From Mycobacterium sp. UM_WGJ (GTDB taxonomy: Bacteria; Actinomycetota; Actinomycetes; Mycobacteriales; Mycobacteriaceae), in assembly GCF_000455125.1 (NCBI RefSeq), contig NZ_AUWR01000027.1:26435-90434 (forward strand): a stretch of 64,000 nucleotides of DNA, in the 5' to 3' direction. The notes under the pieces were generated by a model. The model was not told the DNA's origin. It saw only the letters and a program-made list of their open reading frames with translations, and did not search any database. Positions within the stretch are counted from its first letter, which is position 1. Each line of letters begins with the position of its first letter. A program made the position numbers and the translations under genes. Positions 1-9,349 of the stretch are shown here, one piece after another.

Positions 1-1
1 C

Positions 2-991
2 GTCGCCCGCACCATTGCGCGGCGCGGCATCGGCCTCGACGTGCTATTCCAGTCCTACCGCCGCGGCCAGAACGTCGGCTGGCAGCGCTATATGGCGCAC
101 GCCGCCCAGATCGTGCCGCCGGGTCCGCTGCTCATCCAGCTACTGAACGCCTCTTCGCAACGCATGTTCGAGTACGTCGACCACGTGGTCAGCCAGGTCA
201 TCGCCGAGGCCCAGCGGGAACGCGAGGAGGTGCTCGGAGGTGCGCTGGCGCGCCGCGCAGAGACCATCCGGCTGATCCTCGACGACGCCCCGATCGACAG
301 CCGTCGGGCCAGCGGCCAGCTGGGCTACGAGTTGGGCCGGCACCACACCGCGCTGGTGCTGTGGGCTCCCCCGCTCGGCGAGATCCAGGGCGCGTTGGAA
401 TCGGCCGCCGGGGTGCTGGCGCAGGCCGCCGGTGCGCGGCGGCCCCTGACGTTGCCGGCCGGAACGTCCACGTTGTGGGCCTGGCTGGGCAGCGAGGCCG
501 CCCCGGCGCTGGATGCACTGCGGGAGTCGATCAATCGCATCCATCCCACTATCCGCGTCGCGGTGGGCCCTGCCCGGCACGGAATCGGCGGCTTCCGCCG
601 CACCCACACCGCGGCACTGGCTGTCCAGCGTGTGCTTGTCGCGCATCCTGCCGGGACCCGGGTCGGGCTCTACGACGAGCTGGAGGTCACCGAACTGGCG
701 GCCCAGAACCTGGACCGCGCAGCCGAATTCGTGGCCACCACACTCGGTCCGTTGGCTGCCGATGACCCCAGCGCGGAGCGCCTGCGCGAGACGCTGCGAG
801 TGTTCCTCGACGAGGCCGAGAACGCGCCGCGGGCCGCGGCCCGCCTCCATGCTCATCGGAACACGGTGCTGCAGCGAGTGGCGCGCGCCACCGAGCTGCT
901 GGGTCACCCGCCCAGCACGCGGCGGCTGGCGGTCGAGCTCGCGCTCGAACTCGCCCACCAGATCGGCCCCCGGGTTCTCACCCGAGCCTGA
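2..991 (+). CDS. PucR-family transcriptional regulator (5' partial)
   Basis: The reading frame is open from base 2, so the gene enters from the left edge and only its last 329 codons are here. The C-terminal end (motif HRNTVLQRVARATELLG) is a typical PucR-type helix-turn-helix, in which a conserved H-x-N-T-V/L-x-x-R introduces the DNA-recognition helix. The middle part resembles the GGDEF-like/CdaR linker domain found in this family. Such proteins are usually single-gene activators of nearby catabolic genes, and the effector cannot be deduced. The MFS-nagA pair begins 24 bases downstream and could be a target, but that is only positional inference. The true start lies outside the window. Confidence 0.8.
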   Translation, partial: VARTIARRGIGLDVLFQSYRRGQNVGWQRYMAHAAQIVPPGPLLIQLLNASSQRMFEYVDHVVSQVIAEAQREREEVLGGALARRAETIRLILDDAPIDSRRASGQLGYELGRHHTALVLWAPPLGEIQGALESAAGVLAQAAGARRPLTLPAGTSTLWAWLGSEAAPALDALRESINRIHPTIRVAVGPARHGIGGFRRTHTAALAVQRVLVAHPAGTRVGLYDELEVTELAAQNLDRAAEFVATTLGPLAADDPSAERLRETLRVFLDEAENAPRAAARLHAHRNTVLQRVARATELLGHPPSTRRLAVELALELAHQIGPRVLTRA

Positions 992-1015
992 TCGGCTGGA
1001 TTCATATCCCCTACG

Positions 1016-2452
1016 GTGAGCCAGATGGGCCGATTCGCCGAACTGCGCCGCTCCTCGCCGCTGGCGCTGCTGGTGGGAGTGGCCGCCGCCAGTGTCGGCG
1101 TCATCTACGGCTACGACCTGTCCAACATCGCCGGCGCGCTGCTGTTCATCGAGCGTGACTTCGGGCTGACCGATACCCAACAGGAGATGATCGCCACCGC
1201 GACGGTGATCGGCGAGATCGCCGGCGCCATGGCCGGCGGGTGGCTGGCCAACGCGATCGGCCGGAAACGCTCGATGGTGTCGGTGGCGCTGGGCTACGCG
1301 GTATTCGCGGTGCTGGGGGCGGCGGCGACGTCGGTGTCGACGCTGACCGTGGCGCGGCTGCTGCTGGGCATCACCATCGGCGTATCGGTAGTGGTGGTTC
1401 CGGTGTTCGTGGCCGAGTCCGCGCCGGCTCACGCCCGGGGCGCACTGCTGGTCACCTACGGGGTGGCCACGGTGATCGGGATCATCGCCGGCTATCTGTT
1501 CGCCTACCTGCTGGCCGGCACCGGCAATTGGCGGGCGATGCTGGGTCTGGCCGCGGTCCCGGCGGTGCTGGTTGCTCTGCTGCTGGCACGCGTCCCCGAC
1601 ACCGCGCGCTGGTATCTGCTCAAGGGCCGCGTCGACGATGCGGAACGCACCCTGCGGCGGATCGAGCCCGGCGCCGACGCGCAGCGCGAGCTGGCCGAGA
1701 TCGGCCGCACCCTGACCGAGGAGCAGGCCGGCGGAGTCGGCGTGCTGCGCGAGATGCTGCGGCCGCCTTACCTGCGGGCGACGCTGTTCGTGGTGACACT
1801 GGGCTTCTTCATCCAGATCACCGGGATCAACGCGATCGTCTACTACAGCCCCCGACTGTTCGAGAAGATGGGCTTCGAAGGCGATTTCGCGTTGCTGGTT
1901 CTGCCGGCACTGGTGCAGGTCGCCGCCCTGGCCGCAATGGTCGTCTCACTGGTGATCATCGACCGCGTCGGCCGGCGGCCGATCCTGCTGTCGGGGATCG
2001 CCGCGATGGTCGCGGCCAACCTGCTGCTGGTTGCGGTGTTCGCCGCCGGCGAGACGTTCGGTGACGCCCTGGCGGCGGTCAAGTTCGGTGGGGTGCTGCT
2101 GTTCACCGTCGGCTATACCTTCGGGTTCGGCTCTCTGGTGTGGGTGTACGCCGGCGAGAGCCTGCCGGCCAGGATGAGAGCCATGGGGTCCTCGGCGATG
2201 CTGACCTCCGACCTGGTGGCCAATGCGATCGTCGCCGCGGTGTTCCTGACCATGCTCACCTCGCTGGGCGGGGCCGGGACGTTCGCGGTGTTCGGTGTGC
2301 TGGCGGTGCTGAGCCTGGGCTTCGTATACCGCTACGCCCCCGAGACCAAGGGCCGCCAGTTGGAAGACATCCGGCACTTCTGGGAGAACGGCGGACGCTG
2401 GCCCTCCGAGGGCGGCGAAGCCCTGGTTGCTGACAGCGAGGCCTCGGCATGA
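1016..2452 (+). CDS. MFS sugar porter family transporter
   Basis: This is a 478-residue protein with about 12 hydrophobic segments. Sugar-porter signatures are present: G-R-K-R-S after TM2 (GRKRSMV), D-T-A-R-W-Y-L in the central loop where sugar porters carry a PESPR-like motif, D-R-V-G-R-R after TM8 and P-E-T-K-G after TM12. The start is GTG at 1016. The stop overlaps the nagA start by four bases (ATGA), so translation of the two is probably coupled. Coupling to nagA suggests import of N-acetylglucosamine or a related amino sugar. Substrate specificity cannot be read from sequence, and most mycobacterial sugar porters are uncharacterised. Confidence 0.85.
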   Translation: MSQMGRFAELRRSSPLALLVGVAAASVGVIYGYDLSNIAGALLFIERDFGLTDTQQEMIATATVIGEIAGAMAGGWLANAIGRKRSMVSVALGYAVFAVLGAAATSVSTLTVARLLLGITIGVSVVVVPVFVAESAPAHARGALLVTYGVATVIGIIAGYLFAYLLAGTGNWRAMLGLAAVPAVLVALLLARVPDTARWYLLKGRVDDAERTLRRIEPGADAQRELAEIGRTLTEEQAGGVGVLREMLRPPYLRATLFVVTLGFFIQITGINAIVYYSPRLFEKMGFEGDFALLVLPALVQVAALAAMVVSLVIIDRVGRRPILLSGIAAMVAANLLLVAVFAAGETFGDALAAVKFGGVLLFTVGYTFGFGSLVWVYAGESLPARMRAMGSSAMLTSDLVANAIVAAVFLTMLTSLGGAGTFAVFGVLAVLSLGFVYRYAPETKGRQLEDIRHFWENGGRWPSEGGEALVADSEASA

Positions 2453-3573
2453 CCGTCATCGCCGCCGGCGCCGCCGTGATCGACGGTGCGGTGCTTCGGC
2501 CCGGCTGGGTGTCGGTGGCCGAGGGGCGCATTGCCGATTGCGGGGCTGGGCCGGCCCCGATTCGGCCAGAATATGACTTCCGTGACTGCGTACTGGTTCC
2601 CGGCTTCGTCGACATGCATTCCCACGGTGGCGCCGGCGTCTCCTACGCTGACGATCCGGACCACGCGACGGCCCTGCACGCTGCGCACGGCACCACCGGC
2701 GGCCTGGCCAGCTTGGTGACCGCGTCGCCGGAAACCCTCCTGGCGCAGGTGCACACACTGGCTGCCGCGGCCCGGCGCGGCGTGGTGGACGGCATCCACC
2801 TAGAGGGGCCGTGGCTGAGCCGGCTGCACTGCGGTGCACACGACAGCGGTCAGCTGCGTGCGCCCTCTGATACCGAGGTCGAGGCGCTGCTGGTTGCCGG
2901 CGGTGGCACGATCCGAATGGTGACGCTGGCCCCCGAGCTGCCCGGTGCCATCGCGACCATCCGGCACTTGGTGGATGCGGGAATCGTTGTGGCCGTGGGA
3001 CATACCGACGCGAGCTACGAACTGACGCAGAAGGCGATCGATGCCGGGGCGAGGGTCGGCACCCACCTGTTTAACGCGATGCGGGCATTGCATCATCGCC
3101 AGCCGGGGCCGGTCCCGGCGCTGCTGTCCGACCCCCGGGTGACCGTCGAGCTGATCGCCGACGGCGTGCACCTGCACCCGGGGGCGATCCGCCACGTGGT
3201 GGCCACCGCCGGCCCGGGCCGGGTCGCACTGGTCACCGATGCGATGGCCGCCGCCGGAGTCGGCGACGGCGCGTTCCGTCTCGGCGGGCTCGACGTCGAC
3301 GTCGCCGACGGGGTGGCCCGGCTGCGCGGTACGGCGACGATCGCCGGCAGCACCGCCACCATGGACCGGTTGTTCGCGACCGCGGTACGACTGCTCGGGG
3401 CAGACGATGCGGCCCTGGCCGCCGCCGTGCGCATGACCTCGTCCACGCCGGCGCACGTCCTGGGACTGCACCGGGCCGGTGTTCTGGCAGCCGGGCGTGA
3501 CGCCGACCTGGTTGTGCTGGATCGAGATTGGCGGGTCGCGCGGGTCATGCGGCGCGGCGCCTGGCTCGGATAG
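2449..3573 (+). CDS. nagA: N-acetylglucosamine-6-phosphate deacetylase
   Basis: This enzyme removes the acetyl group from GlcNAc-6-phosphate to give GlcN-6-phosphate, the first committed step of amino-sugar use and wall recycling in the cytosol. At 374 residues it has the usual family length. Amidohydrolase features are visible in order: the H-x-H metal motif (DMHSHGG, about residues 55-61), HLEGPWL, VGHTDA, THLFNAM and the catalytic aspartate segment VTDAMAAAG near residue 265. It starts at the ATG overlapping the transporter stop. No nagB or N-acetylglucosamine kinase is in the window, so the rest of the pathway must be elsewhere. Confidence 0.92.
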   Translation: MTVIAAGAAVIDGAVLRPGWVSVAEGRIADCGAGPAPIRPEYDFRDCVLVPGFVDMHSHGGAGVSYADDPDHATALHAAHGTTGGLASLVTASPETLLAQVHTLAAAARRGVVDGIHLEGPWLSRLHCGAHDSGQLRAPSDTEVEALLVAGGGTIRMVTLAPELPGAIATIRHLVDAGIVVAVGHTDASYELTQKAIDAGARVGTHLFNAMRALHHRQPGPVPALLSDPRVTVELIADGVHLHPGAIRHVVATAGPGRVALVTDAMAAAGVGDGAFRLGGLDVDVADGVARLRGTATIAGSTATMDRLFATAVRLLGADDAALAAAVRMTSSTPAHVLGLHRAGVLAAGRDADLVVLDRDWRVARVMRRGAWLG

Positions 3574-3582
3574 GCTGCAAAG

Positions 3583-3870
3583 ATGAGCGAACCGACCGTC
3601 ACCCACGACAACGGGCAGTACAAGATCACCGTCGACGGCGAACAGGCCGGGTTCGCCGACTACATCGAACGTGGCGATCAGCGGATCTTCCACCACACCG
3701 TGATCGACAAGGCGTTCGGCGGGCGCGGCCTGGCCAGCACGCTGATCGGCGCCGCCCTGACCGACACCCGTGCGGCCGGCAAACGCGTCGTACCGACCTG
3801 CTCGTTCGTCGAGGCCTACATCACCAAGCACCCGGAGTTCGCCGACCTCGTCGACCCGTCCGGCGACTGA
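3583..3870 (+). CDS. Small GNAT-type N-acetyltransferase
   Basis: This 95-residue protein is a minimal GNAT fold of the YidJ/Gtt1-like type. The acetyl-CoA-binding loop is visible as GGRGLASTLIGAAL (about residues 47-60). It is followed by the conserved segment VVPTCSFVEAYITKHPEF that ends most members of this small family. It lies 9 bases after nagA and 2 bases before the AhpD-like gene, so all may share one transcript. The substrate is unknown. It is near full length for its subgroup rather than a fragment of a larger acetyltransferase. Confidence 0.8.
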   Translation: MSEPTVTHDNGQYKITVDGEQAGFADYIERGDQRIFHHTVIDKAFGGRGLASTLIGAALTDTRAAGKRVVPTCSFVEAYITKHPEFADLVDPSGD

Positions 3871-3872
3871 TC

Positions 3873-4328
3873 ATGACGCGGATCGCCGTCAACAAGCAGT
3901 CCGCCTCGGTCTACCGGGCCTACCTGGACGCCGCAGCAGAGGTGCGGGCACGTGCCGAAGACGCCGGATTGCCGCCAACAGTCCTGGAACTGGTGAACCT
4001 GCGGGTTTCCCAGATCAATGGGTGCGCGTTCTGCCTGAACATGCACAGCAAGGCGCTGCTGGCCACCGGCGACACCGTGCAGCGGATCGCGGTGCTGCCG
4101 GCCTGGCGAGACACTCAGCTGTTCTCCGACACCGAACGGGCTGCCCTGGAGATCGCCGAGGCGGTCACGTGGATCTCCGAGGCGCACCTGGACGACGACG
4201 AGTACACGTTGCTGCGCGAGCACCTCACCGACGATCAGGTCTCGCTGCTGATCTGGTCGGCCATCACGATCAACTCGTTCAACCGGGTATCGATCATGAG
4301 CCGCTACCCGGTGCCGGCCGACACATAA
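3873..4328 (+). CDS. Carboxymuconolactone decarboxylase/AhpD-like protein
   Basis: This is a 151-residue protein of the alkylhydroperoxidase AhpD core family. The redox motif C-x-x-C-x-x-x-H is present as CAFCLNMH (about residues 51-58), preceded by the conserved glutamate helix ELVNLRVSQINGC. In AhpD this motif reduces peroxiredoxin partners. In many paralogues the physiological substrate is unknown, so a peroxidase role is likely but unproven. I chose the ATG at 3873, three bases after the previous stop, because the upstream extension of the frame lies entirely over the GNAT gene. Confidence 0.85.
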   Translation: MTRIAVNKQSASVYRAYLDAAAEVRARAEDAGLPPTVLELVNLRVSQINGCAFCLNMHSKALLATGDTVQRIAVLPAWRDTQLFSDTERAALEIAEAVTWISEAHLDDDEYTLLREHLTDDQVSLLIWSAITINSFNRVSIMSRYPVPADT

Positions 4329-4346
4329 CTCTCCTAGGGTCGGGGC

Positions 4347-6283
<1,937 letters not shown>

Positions 6284-6312
6284 TCACGCCAGCGTCCGAG
6301 TGACCGCACCTG

Positions 6313-6336
6313 GTAACAGAGCGCTTGCTCTGTTAC
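6313..6336. promoter_or_regulatory. Palindromic operator upstream of the TetR gene
   Basis: Two perfect 10-base arms, GTAACAGAGC and GCTCTGTTAC, are separated by four bases (GCTT). The palindrome ends 10 bases before the ATG of the TetR-family gene and lies between it and the divergent trpS. Its size and symmetry are typical for TetR dimers, so autoregulation is the simplest reading. Its position close to the start also suggests a promoter -10 region (TGTTAC) within the operator and a leaderless transcript. That last point is inference. Confidence 0.7.
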
Positions 6337-6346
6337 GGTGACGGCC

Positions 6347-7012
6347 ATGCCCCGCCCGCGCGTGCACGACCACGAGCAGGTGCTCGACGCCGTCGAGACG
6401 CTTGCCGCCCGGTCCGGCCCGGCCGCGGTGACCATTCGCGCGATCGGGGAGGCCACCGGCGCCTCCAACGGAGCGGTCTACCACGGGTTCGGCTCGCGGG
6501 CCGGGCTGGTTGCCGCCGCCTGGCTGCGGGCCGCCCGGCGCTTTCTGGCGGTGCAGGGCGACCTGGTGGACGCGGTCACCGACCCAGTCGAGGCCGTGGT
6601 TGCCGCCGCCGACGCTCCGGTGGCGTTCGCGCAGCGTCATCCCGACGCCTGCAAGCTACTGTTCGCGATCCAGCGCAACCAGATGCCCGACGACGACCTG
6701 TCTCCGGAACTGGCCGAGCAGCTCCGCGGCACCGATGCCGAGCTGGTCGGCCTACTCATTCGGCTTGCGGACGGCCTGTGGCACCGCCGCGACGCCGCCG
6801 CCGTCGACACCATCACCACCTGCGTCGTCGATCTACCCACCGCGATCGTGCTCAGCCGGAATCGGTTGGGCAGCGCACGCGCCCACGCCCACCTGCGCGC
6901 GGCGGTCCGCGCCGTGCTGTCGGTCGGGCCACCCCTGGCGGTTCAGCGAGGCTCGACGGAGGAGAGCCGAAGCTGGGACCGCCGCATGAATCAGAAAGGA
7001 TCCACCCCATGA
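6347..7012 (+). CDS. TetR/AcrR-family transcriptional regulator
   Basis: This 221-residue protein has an N-terminal TetR helix-turn-helix (VTIRAIGEATGASNGAVYHGFGSRAGL, about residues 25-51). The C-terminal ligand domain is unclassified. The ATG at 6347 is preferred over an in-frame GTG at 6338, since it leaves the palindromic operator fully upstream. The last 25 or so residues are encoded by a short repeat element (6937-6985), so the original C terminus may have been altered. The stop overlaps the start of the enoyl-CoA hydratase gene by four bases, implying co-regulation of that enzyme with an acyl-CoA-like effector as a possibility. Confidence 0.85.
   Translation: MPRPRVHDHEQVLDAVETLAARSGPAAVTIRAIGEATGASNGAVYHGFGSRAGLVAAAWLRAARRFLAVQGDLVDAVTDPVEAVVAAADAPVAFAQRHPDACKLLFAIQRNQMPDDDLSPELAEQLRGTDAELVGLLIRLADGLWHRRDAAAVDTITTCVVDLPTAIVLSRNRLGSARAHAHLRAAVRAVLSVGPPLAVQRGSTEESRSWDRRMNQKGSTP
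6937..6985 (+). repeat. Short interspersed hairpin repeat, copy A
   Basis: This 49-base element begins GGCGGTTCAGC and ends GCTGGGACCGCCGC. The two ends pair with one wobble and one bulge to form a stem. The inner part contains GAGGCTCGACGGAGGAGAGC. A 47-base copy lies at 33267-33313, and a shortened copy lacking the inner part lies on the opposite strand at 39144-39181. Copy A is inside the 3' end of the TetR gene and supplies its C-terminal codons. Confidence 0.7.
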
Positions 7013-7671
7013 ACCTGACCTATGACGACACGATCGCCGTGCTGGACCTCGGCGCGGACGAGAACCGGTTCTCCCCCGACTTTCTCGACGAGATCAACGG
7101 GGTGCTCGACGACGTGCTGGCCGCCAACGCCGAGGGCAAGGCGCAGGGCCTGGTGACCACCGCGGGCGGCAAGTTCTACACCAACGGCTTGGACCTGGAC
7201 TGGCTGATGGCCAACGGCGACCGCACCGACTGGTACGTCGGCCGGGTGCATGCACTGCTCGCGCGGGTGCTGACCTTGCCGATCCCCACCGCGGCGGCCG
7301 TCGTCGGCCACGCCTTCGGGGCCGGCGCGATGCTGGCACTGGCCCACGACTTCCGGGTGATGCGCGCCGACCGCGGCTTCTTCTGCCTGCCCGAGGTCGA
7401 CATCCGGATTCCGTTCACGTCGGGGATGGCGGCGCTGATCCAGGCCAAGCTCACCCCGCAGGCCCAGGTGGCGTCGATGACCACCGGCCGCCGGTTCGGC
7501 GGGGTGGACGCCGCGACCTTCGGCATCGTGGACAGCACCGCCGCCGAGGGCGCGGTGACTCCGGCCGCGACCGAGTTTCTGCGGCCGCTGGCCGGCAAGG
7601 ATTCGGGAACTCTGGGCGCGATCAAGGACACCATGTTCGGCCCGGCGGTGGCGGCGCTGACGACGGGCTGA
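7009..7671 (+). CDS. Enoyl-CoA hydratase/isomerase family protein
   Basis: This is a 220-residue crotonase-fold protein, shorter than the usual 250-290. The oxyanion-hole regions are seen as GGKFYTNGLDLDW (about residues 49-61) and GHAFGAGAMLALAHDFRVM (about 102-120), followed by FFCLPEVDIRIPF. The glutamates of classical hydratases are not clearly both present, so isomerase, hydratase or another acyl-CoA activity is possible. The start ATG overlaps the stop of the TetR gene (ATGA), giving a regulator-enzyme pair. The native substrate cannot be inferred. Confidence 0.82.
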   Translation: MNLTYDDTIAVLDLGADENRFSPDFLDEINGVLDDVLAANAEGKAQGLVTTAGGKFYTNGLDLDWLMANGDRTDWYVGRVHALLARVLTLPIPTAAAVVGHAFGAGAMLALAHDFRVMRADRGFFCLPEVDIRIPFTSGMAALIQAKLTPQAQVASMTTGRRFGGVDAATFGIVDSTAAEGAVTPAATEFLRPLAGKDSGTLGAIKDTMFGPAVAALTTG

Positions 7672-7714
7672 TCCCACGAGTCCCACCCGTCACCGGAGTG
7701 CGGCGGCATGTCTA

Positions 7715-7807
7715 TTGCCCGCCTTTGAGCGACAATTCAGTCCGTGCACGCCAAACCCGCAACCGACACGGCTGACTTAACGGGTGTTGTCGCGCAAAGG
7801 CGGGCAA
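7715..7807. repeat. Long inverted repeat in the cobG upstream region
   Basis: Two 21-base arms (7715-7735, beginning TTGCCCGCCTTTG, and 7787-7807, ending AAAGGCGGGCAA) are inverted copies with one mismatch, enclosing 51 bases. The right arm can also fold on itself, because GTGTTG at 7784-7789 pairs with CAACAC at 7805-7810. The element fills most of the 173-base gap between the enoyl-CoA hydratase and cobG. It could be a MITE-like remnant, a terminator for the upstream gene or a control structure for the cob operon. Confidence 0.65.
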
Positions 7808-7844
7808 CACTTCCATGGGCTCCCCCACGTGGCGGGTGTGACCG

Positions 7845-8687
7845 ATGAGGACGAGGGCCGACCGATGCCCAGGCGTGCTACGCCCCTGGGTGGCCGACGA
7901 CGGACTGCTGGTGCGGCTACGCCTGGTCGGGGGCCGGCTGCCAGCCGCCTCACTGGCCCGGCTGCTGCAGGTCAGCGCCGAGTTCGCCGACGGTTCGGTC
8001 TACCTGACCAAGCGGGCCAATCTGCAGCTGCGCGGGTTGGCCGACCACGCCGGTGCGCTGGCCCCCGACGCGGTGGCCGCCGTGGAGTCGACCGGGCTGT
8101 TGCCGTCGCCCAGTCACGAGCTGGTCCGCAACATCCTGGTCTCGCCGCAGACCGGCCATGCCGGCGGGCGGGCGGACCTGCGCCCGGTGGCGACTGGGCT
8201 GGACGCGCTGCTGTGTGCCGATCCGCGACTCGCCCGGCTGCCCGGTCGCTTCCTGTTCGTGCTCGATGACGGCCGCGGCGACCTGATCGATCGGCAAAGC
8301 GACGCGGGCCTGGTGGCGCTCAGTGCCACCGAGGCCCAGCTGCGAGTCGGTGACGACTGGGGTGCGGTGATCGGTCTCGACGACGCCGCCGCCCGGCTCG
8401 CCGAGCTGGCGGCGGCATTCCAGGAAGCGCGCGGCGAGCAGCCGGACGCGCCGTGGCATGTCCGCGAACTCGGTCGGCCGCTGCAACCCGCCCTCGCCGC
8501 CGACCCGCGCGTCCCGGCCCCGTCGGGTCCGTTACCGTTTGGCAGCGTGCTCGGCGGCACCCACGTGCACGTCCCCGACGGCGTGCTCACGCCGGACCAG
8601 GGGCGATCGCTGGCAGAGCACATCGAGCTCGTGGTGACGCCGTGGCAGGGTGTCTTCATCCCCCAAGCCCAGGAGGCGAACCCGTGA
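7845..8687 (+). CDS. cobG: Truncated CobG-like protein (precorrin-3B synthase family)
   Basis: CobG is the oxygen-dependent enzyme that converts precorrin-3A to precorrin-3B in the aerobic B12 pathway. It uses siroheme-type and 4Fe-4S chemistry related to nitrite/sulfite reductases. The N-terminal ferredoxin-like half-domain is clear (FADGSVYLTKRANLQLRGL, about residues 45-63), as is HELVRNILVSPQTGHAGG and the later TPWQGVFIP. The protein ends at residue 280 just after this last motif. Full-length CobG continues for roughly another 80-100 residues carrying the cluster cysteines (C-x5-C and C-x3-C type). Here only two cysteines exist, far upstream. The stop overlaps the cobH start, so nothing follows. 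Catalytic competence is doubtful. Confidence 0.8.
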   Translation: MRTRADRCPGVLRPWVADDGLLVRLRLVGGRLPAASLARLLQVSAEFADGSVYLTKRANLQLRGLADHAGALAPDAVAAVESTGLLPSPSHELVRNILVSPQTGHAGGRADLRPVATGLDALLCADPRLARLPGRFLFVLDDGRGDLIDRQSDAGLVALSATEAQLRVGDDWGAVIGLDDAAARLAELAAAFQEARGEQPDAPWHVRELGRPLQPALAADPRVPAPSGPLPFGSVLGGTHVHVPDGVLTPDQGRSLAEHIELVVTPWQGVFIPQAQEANP

Positions 8688-9349
8688 GCAGGCCCATGCG
8701 CCCGTCTCGGCATTACGACTACATTGCCGACGGTCCGGCCATCTACGTCGAATCGTTCGCGACGATCCGCCGCGAGTCCGACCTGTCCCACATCCCGGCG
8801 GCCGCCGAGCGGCTCGCGGTGCGCATGATCCACGGCGCCGGGCAGACCGACGTCGCCAAGGACTTGCTGATCCACCCGGACGCGGTGCCGGCCGGGCGGG
8901 CCGCACTCGACGGCGGCGCGCCGATCCTCTGCGATGCCCGGATGGTGGCGGTCGGCGTGACCGCCGGGCGGCTGCCCGCCGGCAACGAGGTGCGCTGTTA
9001 CCTGCGCGACGAGCGGGTCCCGGATCTGGCGAAGGAATGGGGAACCACCCGTTCGGCGGCGGCCGTCTCGTTGTGGGAACCCGAGCTGGCCGGCGCCGTC
9101 GTGGCGATCGGCAACGCGCCGACCGCACTGTTCCACCTGCTGGAGACGATCATCGACGGCGGGCCGCGCCCGGCGGTGATCGTCGGTTGCCCGGTGGGGT
9201 TCATCGGCGCCGCGGAGTCCAAGGAGGCGTTGGCCACGCTGCACCGCGACCACGGCATCGACATCCCGTTCGTGACGGTGCGCGGCCGGCGCGGCGGGTC
9301 GGCAATCACCTCGTCGGCGTTGAACGCACTCGCCTCGGATGCCGAATGA
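8684..9349 (+). CDS. cobH: Precorrin-8X methylmutase
   Basis: This enzyme moves the C11 methyl group to C12, turning precorrin-8X into hydrogenobyrinate. The 221-residue protein has the family hallmark around the catalytic histidine (VRMIHGAGQTDVAKDL, His about residue 50) and the conserved ILCDARMVAVGV and PVGFIGAAESKEAL stretches. The GTG at 8684 overlaps the cobG stop, and the stop overlaps the cobIJ start by four bases. An internal ATG at 8696 is an alternative start. Confidence 0.93.
   Translation: MSRPMRPSRHYDYIADGPAIYVESFATIRRESDLSHIPAAAERLAVRMIHGAGQTDVAKDLLIHPDAVPAGRAALDGGAPILCDARMVAVGVTAGRLPAGNEVRCYLRDERVPDLAKEWGTTRSAAAVSLWEPELAGAVVAIGNAPTALFHLLETIIDGGPRPAVIVGCPVGFIGAAESKEALATLHRDHGIDIPFVTVRGRRGGSAITSSALNALASDAE

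Noticed and set aside
8650-9345. Possible N-terminal extension of CobIJ
   Set aside because: The extension overlaps cobH in another frame and has no similarity to methylases. The ATG at 9346 gives the correct CobI start.
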